From the NCBI GenBank assembly GCA_018369015.1, contig JAGZDD010000078.1, forward strand, positions 1 to 17,067: 17,067 nt of DNA, read 5' to 3'. Positions 7,093-14,470 of the stretch are shown here, piece after piece. A program made the position numbers and the translations under genes. Source of the DNA: Clostridiales bacterium (GTDB taxonomy: Bacteria > Bacillota > Clostridia > Lachnospirales > Lachnospiraceae). The notes beneath the pieces are model-generated. The model was not told where the DNA came from. It worked only from the letters and a program-made list of their open reading frames with translations, and searched no databases. Each line of letters begins with the position of its first letter. Position 1 is the first letter of the stretch.

Positions 7093-8091
7093 TCAGCGGT
7101 ACATCGCTTCACTATACTTATGACATTCATCGCATACCCAGAAACGGCGTCTGGCAATATCAGGCTTGGCCGGATCTCCCATAACAATAGGAAATAGTGC
7201 AAAATTTCCATCCTTCCCATAATCATCAATGGCTTTTCTTGTCGCCTGGCGCACACTCTCCTCACTGGCACCTTCAAAGTTGTGGGGGCCTGTGGAATCC
7301 CAGCCGCCATGAATGAGCAGCCGGTCGCCGTAGTCCGCTTTTATTTTATTTAAGTCGTTCATAATCTGTGCAGTCTGCCAGACCGTCGCCCCGGTTTCTA
7401 CAATATCCGGGATAATCGCTTCTGCATTGCCGCACACATGATGTTCCAAAATAAGCCCGCAATTCACCGCCGTTTTTCCGAGCATCATTTCAAATGGCTT
7501 AATCAGATCGTCATACATGGCTTTAGAGAAAAACAAACCGTCGCCGGAGCATACATCATCGCCATTCACATAAATGTCCGGTTTATAATAATAAGCAATT
7601 TTTTCAATAGTTTTCATCTTAAATTTCGTATGGGCCTCAAAAAACTCGTAAACAGCCTCCGGCTCCTCAAGCATGGCGATCAGAGCCTCACAGGTTCCCA
7701 TAAGCGATTGGAGCCGGTTAAAATTTCCTTCCATACCAAAGCAGGCAACTACCTTTTCATTCCGGTCAACACGGGCCAGATCCCTCGCTGCCGCGCCTTC
7801 CCAGTCCATGGCATCTAAATCCGGAAATTCAATATACTTTTTCCACTCCGTAATGTCCTCAAGTACATGCTCATACGGATCTGGAATCGCCTGCCACCCA
7901 GTATCTTCGGTACAGATCCATTTTGCGCCGAACATATCCTTGCCGCCCTTCATGTAATCGCCCTGGTTATTGAGAACCGAGGCTCCCATGGGCGCATAGG
8001 CTTCGTAAAAATTAGGCACCCATGCTGGTTTTTTGTGATTGTAAGCAATAAAAAAGTTTTCTCTTTCTGTCAATGCTTTTTTCCCTGTCAA
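7093..8091 (-). CDS. uroporphyrinogen decarboxylase/MtaA-type methyltransferase
   Basis: A 332-residue TIM-barrel protein of the UroD superfamily (COG0407). The TTG at 8091 is chosen because AGGGGAG lies 7 bases upstream and the protein then begins near the conserved TERENFFIAYNHKKPAW segment; the open frame to 8241 overlaps the regulator gene and lacks an RBS. It has H218-x-C220 in EHHVCGN and a C-terminal VCDEC (C320, C323). This matches the His-x-Cys...Cys zinc site of corrinoid-dependent methyltransferases such as MtaA rather than haem-pathway UroD. The predicted job is methyl transfer between a corrinoid protein and a thiol or pterin acceptor. No corrinoid protein is in the window. It follows the Crp/Fnr gene by 83 bases and is convergent with the AraC/GH39 gene. 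Confidence 0.87.
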   Translation of the reverse strand: MTGKKALTERENFFIAYNHKKPAWVPNFYEAYAPMGASVLNNQGDYMKGGKDMFGAKWICTEDTGWQAIPDPYEHVLEDITEWKKYIEFPDLDAMDWEGAAARDLARVDRNEKVVACFGMEGNFNRLQSLMGTCEALIAMLEEPEAVYEFFEAHTKFKMKTIEKIAYYYKPDIYVNGDDVCSGDGLFFSKAMYDDLIKPFEMMLGKTAVNCGLILEHHVCGNAEAIIPDIVETGATVWQTAQIMNDLNKIKADYGDRLLIHGGWDSTGPHNFEGASEESVRQATRKAIDDYGKDGNFALFPIVMGDPAKPDIARRRFWVCDECHKYSEAMYR

Positions 8092-8113
8092 AGTATCACT
8101 CCCCTGTTCTTTT

Positions 8114-8142
8114 GTAACAGTTTGGCCATGCAAAACTGTTAC
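8114..8142. promoter_or_regulatory. 29-bp palindrome between regulator and methyltransferase genes
   Basis: GTAACAGTTT (8114-8123) and AAACTGTTAC (8133-8142) form a perfect 10-bp inverted repeat around a 9-base centre. It lies 23 bases upstream of the methyltransferase start. It could be an operator or an mRNA hairpin; it lacks a U-run on the minus strand, so it is not a convincing terminator for the regulator gene. Confidence 0.5.
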
Positions 8143-8174
8143 GTTCTTTTTACAAAGCTTTAGATCATACCTTT

Positions 8175-8849
8175 TTACCTTAAGCTGCGCAGTATATCCG
8201 GCCGCACGACGCGGTAGCCGTTTTCCATGCGTAAGATCCATCCGTTATCAACAAACTGCTGCAATATACGGTGAAGATGACGGTAGCTGATATCAAGCTG
8301 TTCCGCTACAATTCCCTGGTTTTCACAAAATATCCCGGAACGGCCGACGGAATTAACGAGATAAATCGCCACCTTTTCCCGGGCTGACGACAGGTTGTTG
8401 ACCATTTGCATGTTTCCAAAATAGCTCAGCTTTTCTGCCAATACCTGGCACACAAAATACAGAAATTTGGGATCCTTCAAAAGCCCTGGCAAAACCTCCC
8501 GGTAATCAAAAACGACCGCAATACACCGTTCCACTGTTTCTACAGTATTCGTCTCGGACTGCCGCTTTTCGTCAAGCATAAATTCCATTTCCCCGAGAAC
8601 AGAAAATGCGCTGCAAAAACGGTACAATATTCTTTTTCCATTTTCTGAATTTCCATAGACTTTATACCGCCCTTCCACAAGGAAATAAAAAGCCCCGGCA
8701 AAATCACGGTCACAGCAAACAAACGTATTTCCGGGAAATTCTGCCAATGTCATATACGGATAATACAATGAAAAATCCGAAAAAAACCGGTCAATATGGT
8801 ATTTTTCTATGTACGCATCCAAAAGCTTTGCATTTTTAATATCGTTCAT
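8175..8849 (-). CDS. Crp/Fnr-family regulator, YeiL-like
   Basis: A 224-residue regulator with an N-terminal cyclic-nucleotide-type beta-barrel (FYFLVEGRYKVYGNSENGKR, then LGEMEFM) and a C-terminal winged HTH (IVAEQLDISYRHLHRILQQF followed by a GYRVV wing). The SYRHL recognition helix and overall length resemble E. coli YeiL. The Arg/Ser phosphate-binding cassette of true Crp is not evident and no N-terminal iron-sulfur cysteine cluster of Fnr is seen, so the ligand is unknown. The ATG at 8849 has AGAGGTG 6 bases upstream. It precedes the methyltransferase gene in the same direction and probably controls it, directly or as part of one transcript (inference). Confidence 0.92.
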   Translation of the reverse strand: MNDIKNAKLLDAYIEKYHIDRFFSDFSLYYPYMTLAEFPGNTFVCCDRDFAGAFYFLVEGRYKVYGNSENGKRILYRFCSAFSVLGEMEFMLDEKRQSETNTVETVERCIAVVFDYREVLPGLLKDPKFLYFVCQVLAEKLSYFGNMQMVNNLSSAREKVAIYLVNSVGRSGIFCENQGIVAEQLDISYRHLHRILQQFVDNGWILRMENGYRVVRPDILRSLR

Positions 8850-8892
8850 TAGTTACACCTCTATTGTATTAACTTTATAGAATAAAGATATA

Positions 8893-8904
8893 GGACTTAG
8901 GTCC
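8893..8904. promoter_or_regulatory. short imperfect palindrome downstream of regulator promoter
   Basis: GGACTTAGGTCC has matching 4-base ends (GGAC/GTCC) and lies just downstream of the -10 box, where a repressor could act. It is short and may be chance. Confidence 0.3.
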
Positions 8905-8916
8905 CATTATCTATAA

Positions 8917-8945
8917 ATCATACTAACTTTGTGGCTTATATACAA
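8917..8945 (-). promoter_or_regulatory. candidate promoter of the Crp/Fnr gene
   Basis: On the minus strand TTGTAT (8945-8940), 17-base spacer, TATGAT (8922-8917). The -10 is good and the -35 weak, which would suit an activator-dependent promoter. Confidence 0.5.
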
Positions 8946-9092
8946 TTTATTATTTGGAATTTTGTTAGATTTTTATAAGTATTTTCGTAATAGTTCCACT
9001 TCACGAACGATAGCATATTTTCAAGAAATGCCGTATTCCTATGACTGCTATTGAAACTATTTCATCCGCCAACTGCCCCTCATACAAATATA

Positions 9093-9150
9093 GCCAACAG
9101 TAAGCCCAATCCTTTGACGCAAACATCCGGGGATTTGGCTTGCTGTTGGC
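9093..9150 (-). terminator. long hairpin after the RpiR gene
   Basis: Arms 9093-9112 and 9131-9150 pair at 18 of 20 positions around an 18-base loop, starting 15 bases beyond the RpiR stop. The following minus-strand bases (TATATTTGTATG) are only loosely U-rich, so this may be a weak terminator or a 3'-end stabilising stem. The rest of the RpiR-Crp gap (8850-9092) holds only the Crp-gene promoter. Confidence 0.5.
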
Positions 9151-9164
9151 TTCTCTTCTCCTTT

Positions 9165-9941
9165 TTACAAAAAGCTTCTGCGGTAAACTTCGCTGAGCAT
9201 GACAATATATGCTTCAAATACCGTATTGGAGGCCACTCCCATAGCTTCTGAAAAATCCATCGATTGAAATAATATTTCATCGGCTATCGTTTCATATCTG
9301 GACTTTCCACAGCTTGCCAGAATAATATAACCGCCCCTGCTTTTAATTTTCTCTAATACAGGGGAAAGATCCATTGTCTCGGAAAATTCAATAGAATTGA
9401 TAAAAACAATACTGTTTTCATCCAGACTGTCGGCGTCCGCCAGCATTTCGGGAAGCAGGCAGAAGTAAGTGGTATCTTTTCCATCCATGGCAAGATTTTG
9501 CTGAAAGGAATATACGGCATAGGTACGGCTGTGAAGGTAAAAACGAATCTGCTTTTTGCCGTGAATCTTCCGGGCAAGATTTTGAATATCGATGGGATTT
9601 ATATTTTTTTCGATAATTTTTCCGGCCGCCTTAATCTGGGCAACACATTCAGATACTATAGACATAGTATCCACCTGGGAGGAAATAATACGGTTATAGT
9701 AGGTATACTGCGACACAGCGGCCTTTAAAGCATACCGGAAATCTGAGTAATTTTTGTACCCCATTTTTTGTACCATACGCCATACCGTCGTCCTGGAGGA
9801 ATCTGTCAGCTCCGCAACGTCATAAATCGTAGCGTCTGAAGCAAAATTCATATTTTCTAAAATGCCTTTAATAACAACGCGATAGGTACTATCCGGCGGT
9901 AATTGATTATATAATTCCATCAAGTTTTGAAGTACGTTCAA
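9165..9941 (-). CDS. MurR/RpiR-family sugar-phosphate-responsive regulator
   Basis: A 258-residue protein. Residues ~20-75 form the RpiR HTH (ASDATIYDVAELTDSSRTTVWRMVQKMGYKNY). The C-terminal half has the SIS sugar-phosphate fold pattern (IRFYLHSRTYAV, NSIVFINSIEFSET, YIILASCGKSRYETIADEILF), though less conserved than usual. The TTG start at 9941 is preferred because GGGGGAGG lies 7 bases upstream; the frame is open to 10037 but that stretch contains the promoter and operator. It likely represses or activates sugar genes in response to a phosphosugar. The operon upstream (10135-13685) is a candidate target besides its own gene. Confidence 0.9.
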   Translation of the reverse strand: MNVLQNLMELYNQLPPDSTYRVVIKGILENMNFASDATIYDVAELTDSSRTTVWRMVQKMGYKNYSDFRYALKAAVSQYTYYNRIISSQVDTMSIVSECVAQIKAAGKIIEKNINPIDIQNLARKIHGKKQIRFYLHSRTYAVYSFQQNLAMDGKDTTYFCLLPEMLADADSLDENSIVFINSIEFSETMDLSPVLEKIKSRGGYIILASCGKSRYETIADEILFQSMDFSEAMGVASNTVFEAYIVMLSEVYRRSFL

Positions 9942-9984
9942 ATTATTGCCTCCCCCATATGTTTTCCCCGTCCAGACAGGATAT

Positions 9985-10018
9985 ATGCTAAATTTATATT
10001 TTGCTATCATTTTAGCAT
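9985..10018. promoter_or_regulatory. candidate RpiR operator
   Basis: ATGCTAAA (9985-9992) and TTTAGCAT (10011-10018) form a perfect 8-bp inverted repeat, 18 bases apart. One arm overlaps the -10 box of the RpiR promoter and the other lies about 10-18 bases after the start, as expected for autorepression. Confidence 0.6.
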
Positions 10019-10037
10019 TTTGACATTCGTATTTCAA
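10009..10037 (-). promoter_or_regulatory. sigma-A promoter of the RpiR gene
   Basis: On the minus strand TTGAAA (10037-10032), 17-base spacer, TAAAAT (10014-10009), with 5 of 6 matches in each box. It starts right after the upstream operon's terminator, so the RpiR gene is a separate transcript. Confidence 0.78.
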
Positions 10038-10078
10038 TCAAAAACAGACATTATCCCGAAGCCGGATAATGTCTGTTT
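10036..10078 (-). terminator. terminator of the isomerase-lipoprotein-oxidoreductase operon
   Basis: A 15-bp perfect stem (10064-10078 with 10042-10056) is followed on the minus strand by TTTTTGATT. It lies 56 bases past the oxidoreductase stop. Confidence 0.9.
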
Positions 10079-10134
10079 CAAAAATCAATTATTCATTTAT
10101 TTTAATCGTTTGCGTTCGGAACTTTTTATTATAT

Positions 10135-11205
10135 TCAGTCCTCAAATACTACAGTTTTTCCCGTGGCGGCCGACTCATAAATAGCTTCAATCACCCGTGT
10201 CACAACCGCAGCCTGCTCTGGGAGCACCGCCGGATCGGTGTCATTTTTAATCGCTTCGATCCAGTGGTTAATGTCATATTCATTCATATTGACGGCTTCT
10301 GTAATCTCAGGAGAAGAAAGCGTCAGCTTGCCGTCAACAAACTGGTTAATTCTAAGAGAGGCCTCAAATTTCGGCCCGACCATATCTGCTCCGGCCTTCG
10401 TTCCCGCCACCGAAGCGACAACCCCCGGCGCCTCCTGAATCATATTAATCAGCCATGCGGTTTCCATATAAATCATCATGCCGTTTTTCATTGTTATCAT
10501 AGCCATGGCCGTATCTTCAACATCAAAATTATTGACATCCCACGGGCCGAGGTCATTGCCCTCAGGATAATGCTTCATTTTATCGAAAATGACGCCGCGC
10601 ACGCTGGCTACATCATAGTTGTCGGTCAGCCACATGGGAAGGTCAATGGAATGAGGGCCGCCGTCCATAAGTACGCCGCCGCCATTGAGAGCCTTATTTG
10701 TGTAAACGCCATAGGCAGGCAGACGTCTTGGACGAAGCTGCTGGGATTTCATATAATAAATATCGCCAAAAAAGCCTTCCTTAATCAGTTCCTTCATTTT
10801 TAAAGGCGCCGGATTAAACCGCCACTGTAAGCCGACCGTCAGCTTCTTCCCCGCCGTTTTAGCTGCCGTGATCATTTTCTGGGTATCTGCATAGGTACAT
10901 GCCATCGGCTTCTCACAATGAACATGCTTGCCGTGGTTAAGGGCTTCCACCGTCATCGGACAATGCAGAGGATTCGGGGTGCAGACATGGACAACATCCA
11001 ATTCCGCGTCCGCGCAAAGCTCACGATAGTCTGTGTACACCCTGGCATTTTCCAGATGAAAATCCGACTTCGCCTTTTCGCAGCGCCCCGGCTCAATATC
11101 ACACAATGCTTTAATTTCAATATCATCCCTCTGAATTAAAGACGGAATATGTTTTGTTGTGGCAATAACGCCAATACCAATCACACCGATTCTTAATTTA
11201 CTCAT
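10135..11205 (-). CDS. Gfo/Idh/MocA-family NAD(P)-dependent oxidoreductase
   Basis: A 356-residue dehydrogenase of sugars, inositols or their derivatives. The N-terminal Rossmann fold shows IGVIGIGVIATTKHIPSL, then VCTPNPLH and the hallmark CEKPMA motif with E98, K99 and P100. The C-terminal domain has GGGVLMDGGPHSIDLPMWL, where D181, H185 and D188 form the family's D-x3-H-x2-D pattern. The ATG at 11205 is chosen over the open frame to 11220 because GGAGG lies 8 bases upstream and the Rossmann fold starts at residue 5. It is the last gene of the operon, 25 bases after the lipoprotein gene. With the isomerase it suggests oxidation and isomerisation of an unusual sugar; the substrate cannot be read from sequence. 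Confidence 0.95.
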   Translation of the reverse strand: MSKLRIGVIGIGVIATTKHIPSLIQRDDIEIKALCDIEPGRCEKAKSDFHLENARVYTDYRELCADAELDVVHVCTPNPLHCPMTVEALNHGKHVHCEKPMACTYADTQKMITAAKTAGKKLTVGLQWRFNPAPLKMKELIKEGFFGDIYYMKSQQLRPRRLPAYGVYTNKALNGGGVLMDGGPHSIDLPMWLTDNYDVASVRGVIFDKMKHYPEGNDLGPWDVNNFDVEDTAMAMITMKNGMMIYMETAWLINMIQEAPGVVASVAGTKAGADMVGPKFEASLRINQFVDGKLTLSSPEITEAVNMNEYDINHWIEAIKNDTDPAVLPEQAAVVTRVIEAIYESAATGKTVVFED

Positions 11206-11230
11206 ATTTCTTACCTCCATTACCCATTTT

Positions 11231-12892
11231 TTATTGCGCCCTTAGCCATTCATCTAACTGTGTCTGATAACAGTCGATAATTTTTTGCGCTCCATTATCT
11301 TCAAGCTTTTTAAGAAAGTCGTCAAAGACCTCCGGTTCACAGGAGCCTGTATGTACCTGTCCTTTATATTCCGCAATCACATTTGTGACAGCGCCAATCT
11401 CATTTGTCACAGACGACGTATCTGCCGTAAAACCAAGATACTCACTAACGGTTCCAGCAGCCTCAACGGCTTCACATTTCTCGCGGAAATCAGCGCCGTC
11501 GCCCTGCCACGGCAGTGTTATAAACTGATTTCCAAACAGGAAATCATCGGAATGGTACGCGCCTTCTGTGCCATCAACGTAGCAGGCCTCGCCGTCAACA
11601 ACCTCATAATCCCGGCCTTCAATTCCCCAGGCTAAAAGATTGGCAATCCGTGAGTCTGTAAACATCATATCCAGAAATGTCATTGCCGCCTCCGGCTCCT
11701 TAGCGGAATTTGGAATCGTCCATACAAACTTTGTCAGAGAGCTTGTCGTTATCGGATAGGTTTTTACTTTTACACAGGTCATAGGCATACCGCAGGCCGT
11801 AGATTTTAAGGTTTCAACGCCTTCCTCGCAATTTCCAATATAAGAAAATGCCACGCCGGATTTTATAAGGGATTCCGCCATTTCAGCATTGGTCGCTGTA
11901 TCTTTATAAACATAGCCTTTTTCATACCAATCGTGCATTTTTTCATAAATTGCCCGAAATTCTTCAGTCATATAGCTATTGCGTATCGTCTGGCTGCTGC
12001 CGTCCGGGCTGATGGAAACAAGGAAATTGTTATCCCCCAGAGAATCATAGCAGCCAGCAGTTTCAAAACTCTCCGTCACTAAATACCCCGGATTAATACC
12101 AAGGCATGTTCCCTGGCCGTCTGATGAGACCATTCCCGCCAGATTCCCCCATTTTTCACTGGAAATCACGGCTTCAAGAATCTCCTCGTATTCATCCAGA
12201 CTGGACATATTCTGTGCTTTTTCCAAAAGCCCCAGATCCTCAAGAACATCGGTACGCATAATCACCCATGTACTAACAACATAGGTGCGGTTGCCCGGAA
12301 CGCCGTAAACACGGCCATTGGCAGAGGTACCCTTTAATTTATCGCCCAGGATGGACTGAATATCCTGGCCGTATTCCTCCAGCAAATCCGTAAGATCCAT
12401 TAACTGATTCTGGGCCTGCATGGATGTAAAGGAAGCCGAATCCGCAGGCATTGTCAGTAAAAGATCCACAGCCTCGCTGGAGGCCATACGCAGGCTGACC
12501 TGCTGGGCGTAGCTTCCGGTTTCCACCATTTCCAGATTCACATGGATATTTAACTCCGGCTCTGTGATCTCATTAATTGCCGCCTCAACGTCGGGAAGTC
12601 CTGCCGGGATTGTAGAGGTTGCCAGATACATCATATTCACATCTGCCATGTCCTCCCAGGTCACATTATAATTTCCGGCGGATACCGCGCCCGAAGTTTC
12701 TTTGCCGGACTGGTGATCTTGTACCTCCTGCGTCTTAGCCGTGTTCCCGGACTGCATATTGACGTTTTCCTTATCGCTGGATTCCTGATTGTTGGACTCG
12801 TGATTACCAGAACCCTGATTGCCGCACGCCGCCAGGCTTCCAGCTGCCATCATCAGACACAATGCCATGGCCATTCCTTTTTTTAGCTTCAT
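11231..12892 (-). CDS. sugar ABC transporter substrate-binding lipoprotein (LplA/DUF3502 type), second copy
   Basis: A 553-residue extracellular lipoprotein. The signal peptide ends in a lipobox (SLAAC) with Cys23, followed by an Asn/Ser/Gln-rich linker. The binding domain opens VTWEDMADVNMMYL, and shares with the first lipoprotein the MSS/TSFEEFEEIL-like segment, the WGIEGRDYEVVDG strand, the DUF3502-like YLGFTADTSS and the ending QLDEWL. It is a paralogue, not a recent duplicate, since many positions differ. The ATG at 12892 has AGGGGG 8 bases upstream, overlapping the end of the isomerase gene, so translation is probably coupled. As with the first copy, no permease or ATPase is present. 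Confidence 0.95.
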   Translation of the reverse strand: MKLKKGMAMALCLMMAAGSLAACGNQGSGNHESNNQESSDKENVNMQSGNTAKTQEVQDHQSGKETSGAVSAGNYNVTWEDMADVNMMYLATSTIPAGLPDVEAAINEITEPELNIHVNLEMVETGSYAQQVSLRMASSEAVDLLLTMPADSASFTSMQAQNQLMDLTDLLEEYGQDIQSILGDKLKGTSANGRVYGVPGNRTYVVSTWVIMRTDVLEDLGLLEKAQNMSSLDEYEEILEAVISSEKWGNLAGMVSSDGQGTCLGINPGYLVTESFETAGCYDSLGDNNFLVSISPDGSSQTIRNSYMTEEFRAIYEKMHDWYEKGYVYKDTATNAEMAESLIKSGVAFSYIGNCEEGVETLKSTACGMPMTCVKVKTYPITTSSLTKFVWTIPNSAKEPEAAMTFLDMMFTDSRIANLLAWGIEGRDYEVVDGEACYVDGTEGAYHSDDFLFGNQFITLPWQGDGADFREKCEAVEAAGTVSEYLGFTADTSSVTNEIGAVTNVIAEYKGQVHTGSCEPEVFDDFLKKLEDNGAQKIIDCYQTQLDEWLRAQ

Positions 12893-12905
12893 AAAATATT
12901 CCCCC

Positions 12906-13685
12906 TTAAATCAACACTTTTCTGCACTCTGAAAGGCTCTTTTCTTTCTCCATCGTCGGCATATATTCCAATGCAATAGATTTGTCATATTTCAGGTCGT
13001 TAAGCAGGTTTAAAAGATAAGAATAATTCAGCTCCCCTCCGGTAATTTCTGTACGGTCTGGCGCTGCCGCCAAATGAATATGTCCGATTTTACCAATATT
13101 CTTTTTCAGTGTATTTGCGATATTTCCTTCCATAAGCTGATAGTGGAAAATATCGTATAAAAGCTTGAAATTTTCGCTCCCGACTTCATCAATCACCGCA
13201 AAGGGTTCCGCAGAATCCCTGAAAAATCCCGGCACAGGGAAATAAATTGGCTCAAGGACAAGTGTAACGTCCTCCTCCTGGGCCAGCATCGTCTGCATTT
13301 TAAAACCCTCGACAATATTTTTATAGCTTTCTTCGCGGCCAAAGCCTGGCAGTTCGTCCGCAGTCACGATAATTGTTTTGCAGCCAAAGCGTTTAGCAAC
13401 AGCAATCGTTTCCCGAAGGCCGTCAAGCGCCCTCTGATGTGTTGAAGGGTCTGCAAGCGTTCCCCGGTCTTTGGCACAAATGGAGGTTATTGTAAGTCCG
13501 AGTTCTTTTTGCTTTTCCAAAAGCCTTCCGATGTCCTTATTCGCCCAATCCCAAAACTCCACGCAGTCAAAGCCCGCGCGCTTTGCCAGTTCCATCCCCT
13601 CAAGCAGCTTTGTTGTGTCTGCAAAGACAGGGCCTTTAGGCGTCATTTCCAGACACAACAAATCGACACATACACTGTACTTCAT
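12906..13685 (-). CDS. sugar isomerase/epimerase, hydroxypyruvate isomerase-like TIM barrel
   Basis: A 259-residue xylose-isomerase-like TIM barrel, the usual length for the Hyi/IolE group. The four expected metal-site residues are visible: E145 (LVLEPI), D178 (LLYDIFHYQ), H202/H204 (GHIHLA) and E240 (ALEYMP). An early segment, FDCVEFWDW, is typical of these proteins. Predicted reaction: isomerisation or epimerisation of a keto-sugar or hydroxypyruvate-like compound. The start MKYS at 13685 follows AAGGAG by 8 bases; the frame extends three codons further without an RBS. It is the first gene of the operon and feeds directly into the second lipoprotein gene, suggesting that the imported sugar is its substrate or gives rise to it. 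Confidence 0.92.
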   Translation of the reverse strand: MKYSVCVDLLCLEMTPKGPVFADTTKLLEGMELAKRAGFDCVEFWDWANKDIGRLLEKQKELGLTITSICAKDRGTLADPSTHQRALDGLRETIAVAKRFGCKTIIVTADELPGFGREESYKNIVEGFKMQTMLAQEEDVTLVLEPIYFPVPGFFRDSAEPFAVIDEVGSENFKLLYDIFHYQLMEGNIANTLKKNIGKIGHIHLAAAPDRTEITGGELNYSYLLNLLNDLKYDKSIALEYMPTMEKEKSLSECRKVLI

Positions 13686-13716
13686 CTGAAACACTCCTTT
13701 TTCTTAAGATAGCCTT

Positions 13717-13722
13717 ATTATA
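13717..13722 (-). promoter_or_regulatory. -10 box of the isomerase operon promoter
   Basis: A perfect TATAAT lies 31 bases upstream of the isomerase start. No recognisable -35 box is found at 16-18 bases, so this promoter may need an activator. Two direct repeats that could bind one lie further upstream. Confidence 0.55.
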
Positions 13723-13780
13723 TAAAGTATCCCAGCTTGCTGCGCCCAGGCTCTTAAGCAGCGGAGCTTCCGGGGAACAC

Positions 13781-13818
13781 ACGGTTTTTATGAAAAACAT
13801 ACGGTTTCATTTATGAAA
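13781..13818. promoter_or_regulatory. direct repeats, candidate activator sites
   Basis: ACGGTTT followed by ATGAAA occurs twice, starting at 13781 and 13801, exactly 20 bases (two helical turns) apart. The second copy contains the inverted repeat TTTCAT-TT-ATGAAA. They lie roughly 60-110 bases upstream of the presumed start, a typical place for AraC activator half-sites. Confidence 0.45.
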
Positions 13819-13823
13819 TTCTT

Positions 13824-13868
13824 CAAACAAAAAACAAACTCTGGTTTCAAAGTTGAAACCAGAGTTTG
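13824..13868 (-). terminator. strong minus-strand terminator with no adjacent minus-strand gene
   Basis: A 15-bp perfect stem (13854-13868 with 13835-13849), tetraloop ACTT on the minus strand, followed by GTTTTTTGTTT. No minus-strand gene ends here; the nearest upstream one on that strand is the alpha-galactosidase, 600 bases away beyond a plus-strand gene. It may end that transcript, or insulate or attenuate the isomerase operon. Confidence 0.88.
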
Positions 13869-13928
13869 TCCTCTCTTGTGACAGTTCCGACATCCGCCCC
13901 GCCTATTTGCAGCAACCACATCTTTTTA

Positions 13929-13957
13929 TTGAACCCCTAACCGCCCCGTGTTAAAAT
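13929..13957 (+). promoter_or_regulatory. sigma-A promoter of the PH-domain-like gene
   Basis: TTGAAC (13929-13934), 17-base spacer, TAAAAT (13952-13957), about 48 bases upstream of the start codon. Confidence 0.75.
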
Positions 13958-14004
13958 AAAATCAGCACTTTTAAAAGCAGCTATTTTAGAAAGGGGCGTT
14001 TTGA

Positions 14005-14406
14005 ATGAGTATTGAAAACACAACAACGCTTTGGCATGACCGGAAACATATCCTCTGGTTTCCGTTTACTTTTGAAAAATACCGCGTTGCCAACGGACGG
14101 ATTTATTGCCAGCATGGCCTTATCAACCAGAAGGAACATGAATGTCTGCTCTACCGTATTCTGGACATTTCCCTGAAGCGTTCTCTTGGAAATCTTATAT
14201 GCGGTACTGGAACTGTTACGATGCGTACGACAGATGACTCGGACCCTGTGCTTGTATTAAAAAATATCAAGCGCAGCCGGGAGGTTAAGGATCTGTTAAG
14301 CGACCTCATCGAAAAGGAGCGCATCCGCAAGGGCGTCACCGGCAGGGAAATCCTTGCCAACGGTTCCATGTCCGATGATGATTTTGACGGGGATTATGGG
14401 GAGTAA
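14005..14406 (+). CDS. small PH-domain-like protein (DUF304 type), tentative
   Basis: A 133-residue protein opening with HILWFPFTFEKYRVANGRIYC and continuing with the strand pattern HECLLYRILDISLKRSLGNLICGTGTV and PVLVLKNIK. This is the seven-strand layout of bacterial PH (DUF304/YdbS-type) domains. No membrane segment is visible, unlike many relatives. A charged helix and an acidic tail (SDDDFDGDYGE) end the protein. The ATG at 14005 has AAAGGGG about 8 bases upstream, and the gene has its own promoter and terminator, so it is a single-gene unit on the strand opposite its neighbours. Such domains often bind membranes or other proteins; the specific role is unknown. Confidence 0.82.
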   Translation: MSIENTTTLWHDRKHILWFPFTFEKYRVANGRIYCQHGLINQKEHECLLYRILDISLKRSLGNLICGTGTVTMRTTDDSDPVLVLKNIKRSREVKDLLSDLIEKERIRKGVTGREILANGSMSDDDFDGDYGE

Positions 14407-14432
14407 GCGCACCTATCCGATGCGATACAACA

Positions 14433-14461
14433 GCCAGCGCACCTATTTGCGCTGGCCTTTT
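14433..14461 (+). terminator. terminator of the PH-domain-like gene
   Basis: GCCAGCGCA (14433-14441) pairs perfectly with TGCGCTGGC (14448-14456), followed by CTTTTATT on the plus strand. On the minus strand the hairpin is not followed by a U-run, so it should not stop the alpha-galactosidase transcript well. Confidence 0.85.
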
Positions 14462-14470
14462 ATTCGTCTG

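Noticed and set aside
10069..10803. 244-codon plus-strand open frame
   Set aside because: It is antisense to the oxidoreductase gene and overlaps its terminator; no RBS or recognisable domain.
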